64,000 nt of DNA, from the NCBI RefSeq assembly GCF_029269825.1, contig NZ_JARJHU010000003.1:162475-226474 (forward strand), written 5' to 3'. Positions 43,952-53,104 of this stretch are shown here, one piece after another (within the stretch, counting starts at the first letter, position 1; every line of letters begins with the position of its first letter). The translations under genes were made by a program, and so were the position numbers. The notes under the pieces are model-generated. The model was not told where the DNA came from and made no database searches. It saw only the letters and a list, made by a program, of their open reading frames with translations. Origin of the DNA: Pedobacter sp. JY14-1. Its GTDB lineage: Bacteria > Bacteroidota > Bacteroidia > Sphingobacteriales > Sphingobacteriaceae.

Positions 43952-45265
43952 ATGGATTATTCTACTTTAAAAAAGGGTCTTGCGGTTTCTTTTGCTGCTT
44001 TGGTGGGGGCTACTTCCATTGCAAGCGCACAGGAAGCTTCTTCCGCCAAGGTATTTGGCGGAGCGGGACAGTACAGAACATGGTCTCTGGGCGTAAACGG
44101 CGGTGTATTGTCTCCGTTTGCGGTGATCGGCGGATCTAACGATTTTACCAACTGGAAGGCAGAGTTGGGCTACGGCATCTCATTGAGAAAGCAGATCAGC
44201 CACGCTTTTGGTCTGGAAGGTAATTTGTTCCGCGGAAAAGTTTCCGGAGACAACAAAGATGCAAACGCAGCCGGAACTGTAAACGGTATCTCTAACTTTG
44301 AGACTGATATCGCTTATGCAACTGACCTTAGGGGTGTTGTTAACATCGGTAGTGTTGACTTCCTGCACCGTGAAAACTCTGTTAACTTCTTCGTAACTGC
44401 TGGTTACGGTGTTGTTGCTTACAACCCGAAAGTTAATGGTGTTGACAAAAAAGGTACTTGGGGTGATGACGGAGACAAGGATTACATCAAAGAAGCTTAC
44501 ATCCCTGTAGGTGCTGGTGTGAAATTCAAAGTTTCTGACCGCGTATCTTTCAACCTGGGTTATACCCTTCACTTCATTGACAGTGATAACTTTGACGGAG
44601 TATACGCTAAAGGAACTACTAAAGACAAGTTCTCTTACGGATATGCTGGTCTTGAGTTCTCTCTGGGTTCTAAAGCAAAACAAAACCTGGATTGGGCAAA
44701 CCCAGTTGCTTTGATGTATGACGAATTGAAGGATCCTTCACTGCGTCAGGAAGTTGAAGCGTTGAAAAACCGTGTTGCTAACGTTGAGAAAGCTGTTGAA
44801 GACCTGAAGAAAGATTCTGACGGTGATGGTGTTTCTGATCAGTTTGACAAATGCCCAGGTACGCCTGCAGGAACTGCTGTTGACGGATCTGGCTGCCCGC
44901 TGCCAAAAGCTCCTGAGCCTACTGCAGTAAGCAATGCATCTGGTTTCGAAAACATTCAGTTCGATTTCAATTCTTCAGTTCTGAAAACTGATTCTTACCC
45001 AACTTTAGATAAATTGTCTTCAATCTTGCGTGAAAACGGTGGTAAAGTAACCTTGAAAGGTTACGCTTCTAGCGAAGGTACTGCTGCATACAACATGAAG
45101 CTTTCTAAAGACAGGGCTAATTCTGTTAAAACTTACCTGGTTAATACTGGTGTAAACTCTAGCCAAGTAGGTATCAAAGCATACGGAGAAGCTAACCCAA
45201 TTGCTTCTAACGACACTGAAGAGGGTCGTATCCAAAACCGTCGCGTTGAAACAGCAAGGAACTAA
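43952..45265 (+). CDS. OmpA-family outer-membrane protein
   Basis: A 437-residue abundant surface protein. Residues 1-27 form a signal peptide (ATSIASAQ); an eight-stranded-type beta-barrel follows (YRTWSLGVNGGVLSPF to YAGLEFSLG); then a coiled-coil-like linker (EVEALKNRVANVEKAVEDLKK), a thrombospondin-type-3 calcium-like repeat (DSDGDGVSDQFDKCPGTPAGTAVDGSGCP), and a C-terminal OmpA domain binding peptidoglycan (IQFDFNSSVLK, GYASSEGTAAYNMKLSKDRANSVKTYL, GRIQNRRVE). Codon use shifts to T-ending codons (GTT, GCT, TCT, ACT), unlike its neighbours, as in highly expressed genes. Confidence 0.94.
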   Translation: MDYSTLKKGLAVSFAALVGATSIASAQEASSAKVFGGAGQYRTWSLGVNGGVLSPFAVIGGSNDFTNWKAELGYGISLRKQISHAFGLEGNLFRGKVSGDNKDANAAGTVNGISNFETDIAYATDLRGVVNIGSVDFLHRENSVNFFVTAGYGVVAYNPKVNGVDKKGTWGDDGDKDYIKEAYIPVGAGVKFKVSDRVSFNLGYTLHFIDSDNFDGVYAKGTTKDKFSYGYAGLEFSLGSKAKQNLDWANPVALMYDELKDPSLRQEVEALKNRVANVEKAVEDLKKDSDGDGVSDQFDKCPGTPAGTAVDGSGCPLPKAPEPTAVSNASGFENIQFDFNSSVLKTDSYPTLDKLSSILRENGGKVTLKGYASSEGTAAYNMKLSKDRANSVKTYLVNTGVNSSQVGIKAYGEANPIASNDTEEGRIQNRRVETARN

Positions 45266-45282
45266 TAATTCCTTAGGATTAT

Positions 45283-45318
45283 AAAAAAAGCGGGCCTTGC
45301 GAAAGGCCCGCTTTTTTT
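45283..45318 (+). terminator. Strong intrinsic terminator after ompA
   Basis: GCGGGCCTT (45290-45298) and AAGGCCCGC (45303-45311) form a 9-bp stem with a 4-base loop, flanked by seven A and seven T. Confidence 0.92.
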
Positions 45319-45329
45319 ATGTGGTCTTT

Positions 45330-45357
45330 TTTGTTGGCCCGAATTTATCTAAGTTTG
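45330..45357 (+). promoter_or_regulatory. Predicted promoter of DUF6728-ridA-recG
   Basis: TTTG (45330-45333), 16 bases, then TAAGTTTG (45350-45357). The box ends six bases before the ATG at 45364, so the message is nearly leaderless. Confidence 0.5.
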
Positions 45358-45363
45358 CAGCAT

Positions 45364-45504
45364 ATGTATTTCTTCAGGAAAAAGGATCCGGCAAGACCGG
45401 ATAATATCAATATCAGGATAATGCATGTCATCAATGCGATTGCGATAACGGTATTTTTACTGGGGATTATCTGGAAATTAATCGATTGGTTTTTACTGAA
45501 ATGA
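45364..45504 (+). CDS. DUF6728 family small membrane protein
   Basis: A 46-residue protein, YFFRKKDPARPDNINIRIMHVINAIAIT followed by one hydrophobic segment to the end. The FFRKKDP-RP-N-N-R-MH-IN pattern is that of DUF6728, a small single-helix family of Bacteroidota. Function unknown. I chose the ATG at 45364; longer in-frame starts lie upstream of the predicted promoter. Its stop overlaps the ridA ATG (ATGA, 45501-45504). Confidence 0.72.
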   Translation: MYFFRKKDPARPDNINIRIMHVINAIAITVFLLGIIWKLIDWFLLK

Positions 45505-45881
45505 ACAAGATCATCAATACTTCGAATGCCCCGGCGCCAATCGGGCCATACAACCAGGCTGTTATTGCCGGTGGTTTTTTATTTATGTCCGGTCAGGTGG
45601 CCATCAATCCGGCTACTGGAGAATTGACGCAGTCTTCCCTGTCGGAAGAGACTCACCAGGTGATGCGTAATCTGAAAGCCGTATTGCTGGAAGCAGGGTA
45701 CGGTTTTGAACATGTAGTAAAGACGACCATCTTTCTTTCGGACATGGGCCTGTTTACTGAGGTGAATGAGATTTACGGGAGTTACTTTGAGGATCACTTT
45801 CCGGCCCGGGAAACCGTCGCTGTGAAGGGACTTCCCAAAGGAGTAAATGTGGAAATTTCGATGACTGCTTATAAAGATTAA
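45501..45881 (+). CDS. ridA: RidA family reactive imine deaminase
   Basis: A 126-residue trimeric enzyme that hydrolyses reactive enamines and imines such as 2-aminoacrylate. Family hallmarks are NAPAPIGPYNQAV, LFMSGQVAINPATGEL, VVKTTIFLSDM and the catalytic Arg/Glu region FPARETVAVKGLPKGVNVEISMTAY. The ATG overlaps the DUF6728 stop by four bases, and recG follows after two bases, so all three are in one transcript. Confidence 0.95.
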   Translation: MNKIINTSNAPAPIGPYNQAVIAGGFLFMSGQVAINPATGELTQSSLSEETHQVMRNLKAVLLEAGYGFEHVVKTTIFLSDMGLFTEVNEIYGSYFEDHFPARETVAVKGLPKGVNVEISMTAYKD

Positions 45882-45883
45882 GG

Positions 45884-47989
45884 TTGTTTGCGGCTACGCT
45901 CGATACAGGCATAGAGTATTTGAAAGGGGTTGGGCCTAAGCGGGCCGAGCTACTGCAAAAAGAACTGGGTATTTTTACCTGTGAGGATTTGCTGAACCAT
46001 TTTCCTTTTCGGTATATCGACCGTACCCGGTTTTATAAGATCAGAGAACTTGACCCGGAACTACCCTATGTGCAGTTGCTGGGCAGGATTACCGAAAAAA
46101 AAATTGTAGGCGACAAGTACAAGCGCCGGTTGGTTGCCCAGCTGACTGATGACACGGGAGCTGTAGAGTTGGTTTGGTTCCAGGGCCTGAAATGGGTAGA
46201 CGATAACCTGCTCCTGGGAAAGGTATATGTTGTCTTTGGTAAACCTTCCGTTTTTAACGGTGGATTCAGCTTTTCTCACCCCGAACTGGAAAACTATCCA
46301 AGGCCGGCTACGATAACCGGAAATCTCAGCCTGCAGCCGGTATACCATTCGACGGAGAAGCTAAAAAAGGCTTTTCTTGATAGTAAGGGCTTGCAGAAAC
46401 TACAAATGCTGGTTCTGGAACAGTTGCTAAAGGAGATCCGTGAGACCATGCCCCCGTATATTCTCGACCGGTATAAACTGCCAGGCAAACGGGAGGCGAT
46501 ATTGAACATTCATTTCCCGCAGGATATTGAGGCTTTGAAGCAAGCGGAACGGCGGCTCAAATTCGAGGAACTTTTTTTTCTTCAGCTGCAGATGCTCTAT
46601 ACCAAGCAGCAGCGTGAACGAAAGTTTAAAGGACATTTATTCAATCTTGTAGGTGAACGTGTAAATGCTTTTTATAACGACATTCTGCCTTTTGAACTAA
46701 CAGGAGCCCAGAAACGGGTAGTCAGGGAGATCAGGGCGGACACACAGCGGGGTGCTCAGATGAACAGGCTGGTGCAGGGTGATGTCGGCAGTGGTAAAAC
46801 AGCCGTAGCATTGATGAGCATGCTGCTCGCGGCGGACAATGGTTACCAGGCCTGTATGATGGCCCCCACAGAGATACTGGCCCGGCAGCATTATGAGTCG
46901 GTGACTGGCTTACTGAAGGGAAGACTGGCAAGAGTAGAGGTATTAACCGGAAGTACGTCAAAAAAGGAGCGTACGCTGTTGCATAGGGACCTGGAGTCGG
47001 GAGCGGTCGATATGCTGATCGGTACGCATGCGTTGATAGAGGACAAAGTGAAATTCAGGAATCTGGGCATGGTAATCATTGACGAACAGCATCGTTTTGG
47101 TGTAGAGCAACGCGCAAGGCTCTGGAGGAAGAATGTGGTGCCGCCGCATATCCTGGTCATGACAGCTACTCCTATCCCAAGGACGCTGGCAATGACACTT
47201 TATGGCGATCTGGATGTTTCTGTAATCGATGAATTGCCGGCAGGACGAAAGCCGGTTGAGACGAGACATCTTTATGAAGGACAGCGTCTGAGAATGTTCG
47301 GTTTTATGAGGGAGGAAATCGCTAAGGGCAGGCAGGTTTACATTGTTTATCCTTTGATCAGGGAAAGTGAAAAACTGGATTTACTGCACCTTGAGGCAGG
47401 GATAGAGCAGTTGAGCTACCAGTTTCCACGCCCTGAGTATCAGATCAGTATTGTACACGGGAAGATGAGCAATGCGGACAAGCAGTATGAAATGCAGCGC
47501 TTTGTGGAGGGCAGGAGCCAGATCATGGTGGCGACGACTGTAATCGAGGTGGGTGTAAACGTGCCTAATGCTTCGGTGATGATCATTGAAAATGCGGAGC
47601 GGTTTGGCTTGTCACAATTGCATCAGCTGCGGGGACGTGTGGGACGCGGCGCGGAGCAATCGTTTTGTATACTGATGTCCGGTAACAACCTGACCCGGGA
47701 GGGCAGGCTGCGCCTGGAAACCATGGTGCGGACCAATAACGGCTTTGAAATCTCTGAGATCGATCTGCAGCTTCGTGGCCCTGGCGATATTTCCGGCACA
47801 CAGCAGAGTGGCGTGCTGGAGCTTAAAGTGGCTGACCTGGCCAAAGATCAGCTGATCCTTCAGGAAGCCAGGAATATGGTCCTTGGGTTACTAAAAGAGG
47901 ACCCTTCACTGGAGCTTCCCCAACACAGTCTGCTCAGGACCTATCTGTCCAAAAGACACTCGGGTATTGCCTTTGATAAAATTTCCTGA
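45884..47989 (+). CDS. recG: ATP-dependent DNA helicase RecG
   Basis: Reverses stalled replication forks and processes Holliday junctions. At 701 residues it has the N-terminal wedge/OB domain (LGRITEKKIVG, DTGAVELVWFQG), the helicase motif I GDVGSGKTAVALM, TEILARQH, motif II DEQHRFGVEQR, TATPIPRTLAMT, then the second helicase half (VATTVIEVGVNVPNASVMII, LHQLRGRVGRG) and the RecG-specific TRG region (LQLRGPGDISGTQQSG). The start is TTG at 45884, two bases after the ridA stop; there is no closer ATG. Confidence 0.95.
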   Translation: MFAATLDTGIEYLKGVGPKRAELLQKELGIFTCEDLLNHFPFRYIDRTRFYKIRELDPELPYVQLLGRITEKKIVGDKYKRRLVAQLTDDTGAVELVWFQGLKWVDDNLLLGKVYVVFGKPSVFNGGFSFSHPELENYPRPATITGNLSLQPVYHSTEKLKKAFLDSKGLQKLQMLVLEQLLKEIRETMPPYILDRYKLPGKREAILNIHFPQDIEALKQAERRLKFEELFFLQLQMLYTKQQRERKFKGHLFNLVGERVNAFYNDILPFELTGAQKRVVREIRADTQRGAQMNRLVQGDVGSGKTAVALMSMLLAADNGYQACMMAPTEILARQHYESVTGLLKGRLARVEVLTGSTSKKERTLLHRDLESGAVDMLIGTHALIEDKVKFRNLGMVIIDEQHRFGVEQRARLWRKNVVPPHILVMTATPIPRTLAMTLYGDLDVSVIDELPAGRKPVETRHLYEGQRLRMFGFMREEIAKGRQVYIVYPLIRESEKLDLLHLEAGIEQLSYQFPRPEYQISIVHGKMSNADKQYEMQRFVEGRSQIMVATTVIEVGVNVPNASVMIIENAERFGLSQLHQLRGRVGRGAEQSFCILMSGNNLTREGRLRLETMVRTNNGFEISEIDLQLRGPGDISGTQQSGVLELKVADLAKDQLILQEARNMVLGLLKEDPSLELPQHSLLRTYLSKRHSGIAFDKIS

Positions 47990-47993
47990 AAGA

Positions 47994-49211
47994 TCAGTCT
48001 TCATCGCTTCCGGGCAGTGAACCGTTTCCGGAATAGGCCCCTTTACGGATGATCGGCGTCTTCATGTACTTATAAAGCTCATCCAGGTGCAACAGACTCC
48101 CATTGGTGAGATTGCCCAGGAAAATGATCACGATGTTCTTTTTAATATCACGGACATAAATGTGCCTGAAGCCATGCCACCAGCCGGTATGATATACTAC
48201 CTTTTCGCCTTTGTCGCCATCGAATATTCTCCAGCCATAACCATAGTTGAAATGGCCGTTGACTGCTTTATTGTGGCCTGTATAGGCAGAATCAAGGCTT
48301 TTCTGGGTAAGGAGCCGCCCATTTTTAAGGGCTTTGTCGAAGAGGACGAGATCGTGTATGGTACTGTAAATGCCCTTGTCACCAACCGGCCCGTCGAGAA
48401 AGTTCTGGACGACAGAATATCGCCAGGTACGGTCATGGCCAACAACATCGACCGGTATCTTCGGATAAACTGTAGTAGAATAAACATGGGTATGCTTCAT
48501 GCCTGCCGGCTTAAAGATATTGTCCATCATATAGTCGGCATAGGTCTTTCCGGTCACTTTTTCAATGATCGCACCAAGGACCATGTAGTTGGAGTTGTTA
48601 TAATGGAAGCGCGTATCCGGCTTGGCATAGCGTGCAGGCTTGTGCTCGGCGATGAGCCGCATGACATCCATATTGCTCATGGGCTTTTTCTTGTCTTTCC
48701 AGATGCCGTCTGTGAAGTAGACATAGTTCATCATCCCGCTGCGGTGGGTAAGCAGAAGCCGGATATTAATGCCATCGTAAGGAAAATCGGGAAAGAATTT
48801 CTTTACATCATCATTCAGATTAAGCTTGTCCTGTTCGATAAGTTGCATGATGGCCGTGCCGGTAAAGGTCTTGGTAACGGAGGCCAGTTCAAATTCGGAA
48901 TTGATCTTCAGACTGTCCCGATGCAGATAGTCAGCCCAGCCGATGGCTTTCTCATAGAGAATCCTGCCATCTTTTGCAACAAGCATATTGCCGTTAAAGC
49001 CGTATTTCTTATGAAGGTTATAAACAAAGTCAGCGATCCATTTATCGCCATTTGCCGGATTATAAGATAAAAGGACACTGTCAGCCTTGTCGTCTTCTGC
49101 TGTCCTTTCTTTGGAGGGTGTTTTCAAATGGTCTCCCTTTTGGCCATTAGAGCAGGAAAAAAGAATAAAAGCAGCCAGTACGGCTACGATTAGGGCATTA
49201 CAGTATCTCAT
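47994..49211 (-). CDS. Serine hydrolase lipoprotein (class C beta-lactamase/DD-peptidase-like)
   Basis: A 405-residue exported enzyme with a lipoprotein signal (FILFSCSNG). The penicillin-binding fold motifs are present: SVTK (catalytic Ser and Lys, in ELASVTKTFTGTAI), YNN in HYNNSNYMVLGAII, and the HTGWWHGF region in place of KTG. Such proteins cleave peptides, esters or beta-lactams; function here is not determined. It converges on recG with four bases between stops and is divergent from fumC. Confidence 0.85.
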   Translation of the reverse strand: MRYCNALIVAVLAAFILFSCSNGQKGDHLKTPSKERTAEDDKADSVLLSYNPANGDKWIADFVYNLHKKYGFNGNMLVAKDGRILYEKAIGWADYLHRDSLKINSEFELASVTKTFTGTAIMQLIEQDKLNLNDDVKKFFPDFPYDGINIRLLLTHRSGMMNYVYFTDGIWKDKKKPMSNMDVMRLIAEHKPARYAKPDTRFHYNNSNYMVLGAIIEKVTGKTYADYMMDNIFKPAGMKHTHVYSTTVYPKIPVDVVGHDRTWRYSVVQNFLDGPVGDKGIYSTIHDLVLFDKALKNGRLLTQKSLDSAYTGHNKAVNGHFNYGYGWRIFDGDKGEKVVYHTGWWHGFRHIYVRDIKKNIVIIFLGNLTNGSLLHLDELYKYMKTPIIRKGAYSGNGSLPGSDED

Positions 49212-49330
49212 TTGTATGATGTGCGGTTTAAAAAGCTGGAAAAATAAGGATTATCATGCGCTTTAGCTTAAAAGAGTTTTAAACATTGATCCTGACCCGG
49301 TGATTCCGCAATTGTAACGATTGAAATATC

Positions 49331-49373
49331 TTGGCAAAAGGAGAGTTTTGAGTTGCCAAAAAAGCTAAATTTG
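49331..49373 (+). promoter_or_regulatory. fumC -7 box and overlapping inverted repeat
   Basis: TAAATTTG (49366-49373) matches the -7 box. Upstream TTGGCAA (49331-49337) and TTGCCAA (49353-49359) form an exact 7-bp inverted repeat with a 15-base spacer, covering the -33 area where a TTTG (49347-49350) sits. It could be an operator for a dimeric regulator. Confidence 0.4.
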
Positions 49374-49440
49374 CCTGGGTGGCGGGCGCATGCACGCTTT
49401 ATACTATTTTACTAGGAATTATTAATCAAAGATAACAGTA

Positions 49441-50838
49441 ATGGATTTCAGATTAGAACATGATACGATGGGCGAGGTGAAGGTGCCCGCAGACAAATAC
49501 TGGGGTGCCCAGACGGAAAGATCGAGAAATAATTTCCGGATAGGCCCTGAGGCTTCTATGCCCAAGGAGATCATCCATGCCTTCGGCTACCTGAAGAAGG
49601 CAGCGGCACTCGCTAATCATGAACTTGGTGTATTGCCGGAGGAAAAGGCGATTTTGATCTCCAGGGCCTGCGATGAAGTAATTTCCGGCCAGCTTGATGA
49701 CGAATTCCCGCTGGTGATCTGGCAGACAGGATCGGGTACGCAGAGCAACATGAACGGGAACGAAGTGATCGCGAACCGGGCACATGTCCTGAACGGGGGT
49801 AAACTGAGCGACGATCAGAAAATACTGCACCCGAATGATGATGTGAACAAATCCCAGTCTTCTAACGATACGTATCCTACTGCGATGCATATCGCTGCTT
49901 ATAAGCAGGCCGTGGAAGTGACCATTCCGGGCCTGGAAAAACTGAGGGAAACGCTGCATGCCAAGGCGGCCTTGTTTGCGGATATCGTAAAAACAGGAAG
50001 GACACATCTTATGGACGCGACGCCGCTGACACTGGGGCAAGAATTTTCCGGATATGTACAGCAGATCGATAATGGTATCCGTGCGGTAAGGAATGCGCTG
50101 GTGATGATCACTGAACTGGCTCTGGGGGGTACGGCCGTCGGAACAGGGTTAAATACGCCAAAGGGATATGACTTGCTGGTGGCAAAAAAGATTGCCGAAT
50201 TGACGGGACTGCCATTTGTCTCTGCCCCTAATAAATTTGAGGCGCTTGCGGCACATGATGCGATGGTAGAACTGAGTTCGGCCTATAAACGGGTGGCGGT
50301 TTCACTGATGAAGGTGGCCAACGACATCAGGATGCTGAGCTCGGGACCTCGCTGTGGTATTGGGGAAATCATCATTCCGGATAACGAACCTGGTTCTTCG
50401 ATCATGCCCGGCAAGGTAAATCCTACGCAGCCCGAGGCAATGACAATGGTCTGCGCCCAGGTCATCGGCAACGATGTGGCAGTAAGTATAGGCGGCAGTA
50501 ACGGGCACTTCGAGCTGAATGTGTTTAAGCCATTAATCGCTGCAAATGTACTGCAGTCGGGCAGGCTGATCGGTGATGCATGTGTGTCATTTAATGACAA
50601 ATGTGCTGTGGGTATCGAGCCCAACCTTCCGGAAATTAAGAAACACCTGCAAAATTCACTGATGCTGGTGACGTCACTGAACCCACATGTAGGCTACGAA
50701 AATGCGGCTAAGATTGCAAAGAAAGCACATAAGGAAAATAAGACGCTTAAGGAGGCGGCGGTAGAACTGGGCTTGCTGACCGCAGAGCAGTTCGATCAAT
50801 GGGTACGTCCTGAAGATATGGTAGGAAGTTTAAAATAA
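49441..50838 (+). CDS. fumC: Fumarate hydratase, class II
   Basis: Iron-independent fumarase of the citric acid cycle, converting fumarate to malate. The 465-residue length and motifs are standard: [27 protein letters not shown] at the N-terminus, [32 protein letters not shown], and the fumarase/aspartase signature [12 protein letters not shown] lipoprotein gene follows after nine bases and is probably co-transcribed. Confidence 0.97.
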   Translation: MDFRLEHDTMGEVKVPADKYWGAQTERSRNNFRIGPEASMPKEIIHAFGYLKKAAALANHELGVLPEEKAILISRACDEVISGQLDDEFPLVIWQTGSGTQSNMNGNEVIANRAHVLNGGKLSDDQKILHPNDDVNKSQSSNDTYPTAMHIAAYKQAVEVTIPGLEKLRETLHAKAALFADIVKTGRTHLMDATPLTLGQEFSGYVQQIDNGIRAVRNALVMITELALGGTAVGTGLNTPKGYDLLVAKKIAELTGLPFVSAPNKFEALAAHDAMVELSSAYKRVAVSLMKVANDIRMLSSGPRCGIGEIIIPDNEPGSSIMPGKVNPTQPEAMTMVCAQVIGNDVAVSIGGSNGHFELNVFKPLIAANVLQSGRLIGDACVSFNDKCAVGIEPNLPEIKKHLQNSLMLVTSLNPHVGYENAAKIAKKAHKENKTLKEAAVELGLLTAEQFDQWVRPEDMVGSLK

Positions 50839-50847
50839 ACTGCAGCT

Positions 50848-51342
50848 GTGCGGGGTTCTTTGTTTCTTTTGCTTGCGGCTTTATTGATGTCCTCGGCCTG
50901 CAGAAGGCTGCCGGATGTCCAGGGTAGTGGCGCGCCTTTTTTACAAGGGGTTTGGAAGCAGGACAGTATCGCACATGCAGACCGGCTGCTGAACTATACC
51001 GAACATATGTTCAAATTCACCTGTGATTCGTTTTATATTGAGATGACGACGCATTCCAAAGTGAACTATTATGAGGACTCTTGTTATCATAACGGTTTAT
51101 GGCGCGAATATGCCAAGGGCACTTACAGGGTAAGGTCAGATACCATTTTTCTGCTGGGCACTTATACCAAGGCTAATTACAAGCAAAAGATATCCGGATG
51201 CTACCAGATCGGACAATATATAAAGGGATTTAAGATACTGGAATCCAGAAAGGACAGCCTGATACTTGAAAGCACCGAAAACCAGCGGGAACTCCGGTTA
51301 TTACTGAAAACTCCGATCAAATGTGTGCCGCAGCCATTATAG
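50848..51342 (+). CDS. Hypothetical lipoprotein
   Basis: A 164-residue exported protein starting at GTG 50848, nine bases after fumC. The lipoprotein signal MRGSLFLLLAALLMSSAC is clear. The rest has a repetitive beta pattern (FTCDSFYIEMTT, CYHNGLWREYAKGTYRVRSDTIFLLG, ESRKDSLILEST), like small lipocalin-type envelope proteins, but I do not recognise a family. Four cysteines after the lipobox could form disulfides in the periplasm. Confidence 0.72.
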   Translation: MRGSLFLLLAALLMSSACRRLPDVQGSGAPFLQGVWKQDSIAHADRLLNYTEHMFKFTCDSFYIEMTTHSKVNYYEDSCYHNGLWREYAKGTYRVRSDTIFLLGTYTKANYKQKISGCYQIGQYIKGFKILESRKDSLILESTENQRELRLLLKTPIKCVPQPL

Positions 51343-51363
51343 CATATTGAAACAGGGAATAAT

Positions 51364-52173
51364 ATGAGAAGTAGCAGAAACCAATTTTTAAAAGTTATGC
51401 CGCTAGTAGTGGCATTGCTGATTTATTTTCCGGTAGAAGCAAGTGCCTGGGGGATGCTGGGGCACAGAATTGTCGGGCAGATTGCAGAAAACCACCTGAC
51501 GGCGCGGGCCAAGAAGGCCGTTCGGGCAATATTGGGCACAGAAAGCCTGGCTTTGGCCAGTAACTGGGGCGACTTTATAAAGTCTGATCCTGACTATGAC
51601 TACCTGTACAACTGGCACTTCGTCAATCTTCCAGAGGGATTGGACCAGCAGGGAGTTTACCGGTTTCTGGATGAAGAACAATCACCTAACGTTTACAATA
51701 AGACACGGGAGATGGTTTCGGTATTAAAGGATACTAAAAGCAGGCCTGAGCAAAAGAAGCTGGCTATACGTATGCTGATCCACATGGTAGGAGACCTTAA
51801 TCAGCCGATGCACACTGCCCGTAAGGAAGATCTTGGTGGCAATAAAGTCTATGTAACCTGGTTTGGTGAAAAATCGAACCTGCACCGGGTTTGGGACGAA
51901 TCCCTGATTGATTACCAGCAGCTGAGCTATACGGAATATGCAGCGGCAATTGATCACGTAACCGCGCTGCAGATGAAGGAATGGTCAGCTATGTCGCTGA
52001 AGGATTATGTATATGGCTCTTATCAGGCTTGTAACAAAATCTATGCAGCGACCAGGCCGGATGACAAATTGAGCTACAAGTATAATTTTGACTTCGTCGA
52101 TCTGCTGAATAGTCAACTGGTGAAAGGAGGAATTTGCCTTGCTGGTATCTTAAACAATATCTACAGGAACTAA
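51364..52173 (+). CDS. S1/P1 family nuclease
   Basis: Secreted zinc-dependent nuclease (3'-nucleotidase type), 269 residues. After the signal peptide the mature protein begins WGMLGHRIVGQIAENHL: in this family the N-terminal Trp (Trp29 here) itself is a zinc ligand and forms at cleavage. Other ligands are in NWGDFIK, WHFVNLP, LIHMVGDLNQPMHTARKEDLGGN and LHRVWDE. It degrades single-stranded nucleic acids or nucleotides outside the cytoplasm, perhaps for phosphate or nucleoside supply. It follows the lipoprotein gene by 21 bases. Confidence 0.92.
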   Translation: MRSSRNQFLKVMPLVVALLIYFPVEASAWGMLGHRIVGQIAENHLTARAKKAVRAILGTESLALASNWGDFIKSDPDYDYLYNWHFVNLPEGLDQQGVYRFLDEEQSPNVYNKTREMVSVLKDTKSRPEQKKLAIRMLIHMVGDLNQPMHTARKEDLGGNKVYVTWFGEKSNLHRVWDESLIDYQQLSYTEYAAAIDHVTALQMKEWSAMSLKDYVYGSYQACNKIYAATRPDDKLSYKYNFDFVDLLNSQLVKGGICLAGILNNIYRN

Positions 52174-52292
52174 GACAGGTTTCCTTCCTCCCGGAAGTTC
52201 TGGTCCGGAAGCTATGAAAAGGCTGGGGTCCCGGGTATAATTGTGTAATACCTTAATTATGAGGGGAAAGTGATTGTTTGGTAATTTTCTCC

Positions 52293-52300
52293 TATCTTTA
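52293..52300 (+). promoter_or_regulatory. Possible -7 box of the TPR gene
   Basis: TATCTTTA is one mismatch from TAnnTTTG and ends four bases before the ATG at 52305. TTG at 52274-52276 is 16 bases upstream. Confidence 0.35.
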
Positions 52301-52304
52301 CATT

Positions 52305-52982
52305 ATGATTAGGTCCCTGGCTTTGATCTTTTTGATGCACTTATGCTGGCATTCCAGTGCTCAGGTGCCCCATCATCCTGACGATCCCTATTATGTATCG
52401 GGTGGGGCTATCAACATAGCAGTATCCGCCCTGGATGCCAGTGAAGGGAATGCTTTTTTTTCCGCTGCTGAGCAAAATGAAAAAGATGGAGATTATAACG
52501 AAGCAGTTATGCTTTTCAGTAAGGCCGCCTTTGAATATAACAGCGCAAAGCAGTTGTCGAGATATGGCTCAGCATTAATGCGGCTTAGTAATGTACATTA
52601 TTTGCTTAATAATTATACCGAAGCCGAGCAGGTTGTGCTGAATGTAGCTTTGAAAAACTACACTAAGCTGGGCAGCAGGTCAGGGCAGATGGAGTCTTAC
52701 GGTCAGTTGGGGAAAATCTATCTCGCAGCCAATAAACTGACCCAATCTCTTTGGTTTTATACACAACAGGGAATACTGGCGCGCCAGCTTGGAAGCAGCA
52801 GCGGAAACATTGAATCTGTATTGGGTATTGCGAAGGTGAAGGTAAAGAAGAAGGAATATGTAATGGCCTCCAGGGATGTTAATCATGCTGAGCTGCTGGC
52901 AAAGGCGGCCAATATCCGCCAGTTCAGCGACCAGATCAGGGAGGTCAGGTCACAGATCTCAGTTTCGAGGAAAAAGTCCTGA
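52305..52982 (+). CDS. Exported TPR-repeat protein
   Basis: A 225-residue protein with a signal peptide ending HSSAQ and helical repeats of the TPR type from about residue 50 (NAFFSAAEQNEKDGDYNEAVMLFSKAAFEYNSAK, YGSALMRLSNVHYLLNNYTEAEQVV, GQLGKIYLAANKLTQSLWFY). There is no enzyme domain. I chose the ATG at 52305 so that the signal starts MIRSLALIFLMH. The partner is unknown; the next gene is the protease prc, but a hairpin lies between them. Confidence 0.72.
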   Translation: MIRSLALIFLMHLCWHSSAQVPHHPDDPYYVSGGAINIAVSALDASEGNAFFSAAEQNEKDGDYNEAVMLFSKAAFEYNSAKQLSRYGSALMRLSNVHYLLNNYTEAEQVVLNVALKNYTKLGSRSGQMESYGQLGKIYLAANKLTQSLWFYTQQGILARQLGSSSGNIESVLGIAKVKVKKKEYVMASRDVNHAELLAKAANIRQFSDQIREVRSQISVSRKKS

Positions 52983-53009
52983 TACCAAATTTTCTAAGTT
53001 TACAGTTGG

Positions 53010-53040
53010 GAGACAGTAATAATGCTGTCTCTTTTGTGTT
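53010..53040 (+). terminator. Hairpin with T-rich tail between TPR gene and prc
   Basis: GAGACAG (53010-53016) and CTGTCTC (53025-53031) form a 7-bp perfect stem, followed by TTTTGTGTTT. It fits a terminator for the TPR gene. However, TAAGTTTA (52995-53002), one mismatch from a -7 box, ends seven bases earlier, so it could instead be the 5' end of the prc message. Confidence 0.55.
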
Positions 53041-53104
53041 TATTTGTGAAATTGGTATCATATTAGTGTGGATCACAAAAATGGAGTTTAAAATTTTTAA
53101 AGAA

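Noticed and set aside
48087-49070. A 327-codon plus-strand frame opposite the serine hydrolase
   Set aside because: The minus-strand frame has a lipoprotein signal and SxxK/YxN motifs; the plus-strand frame has no motif or start context.
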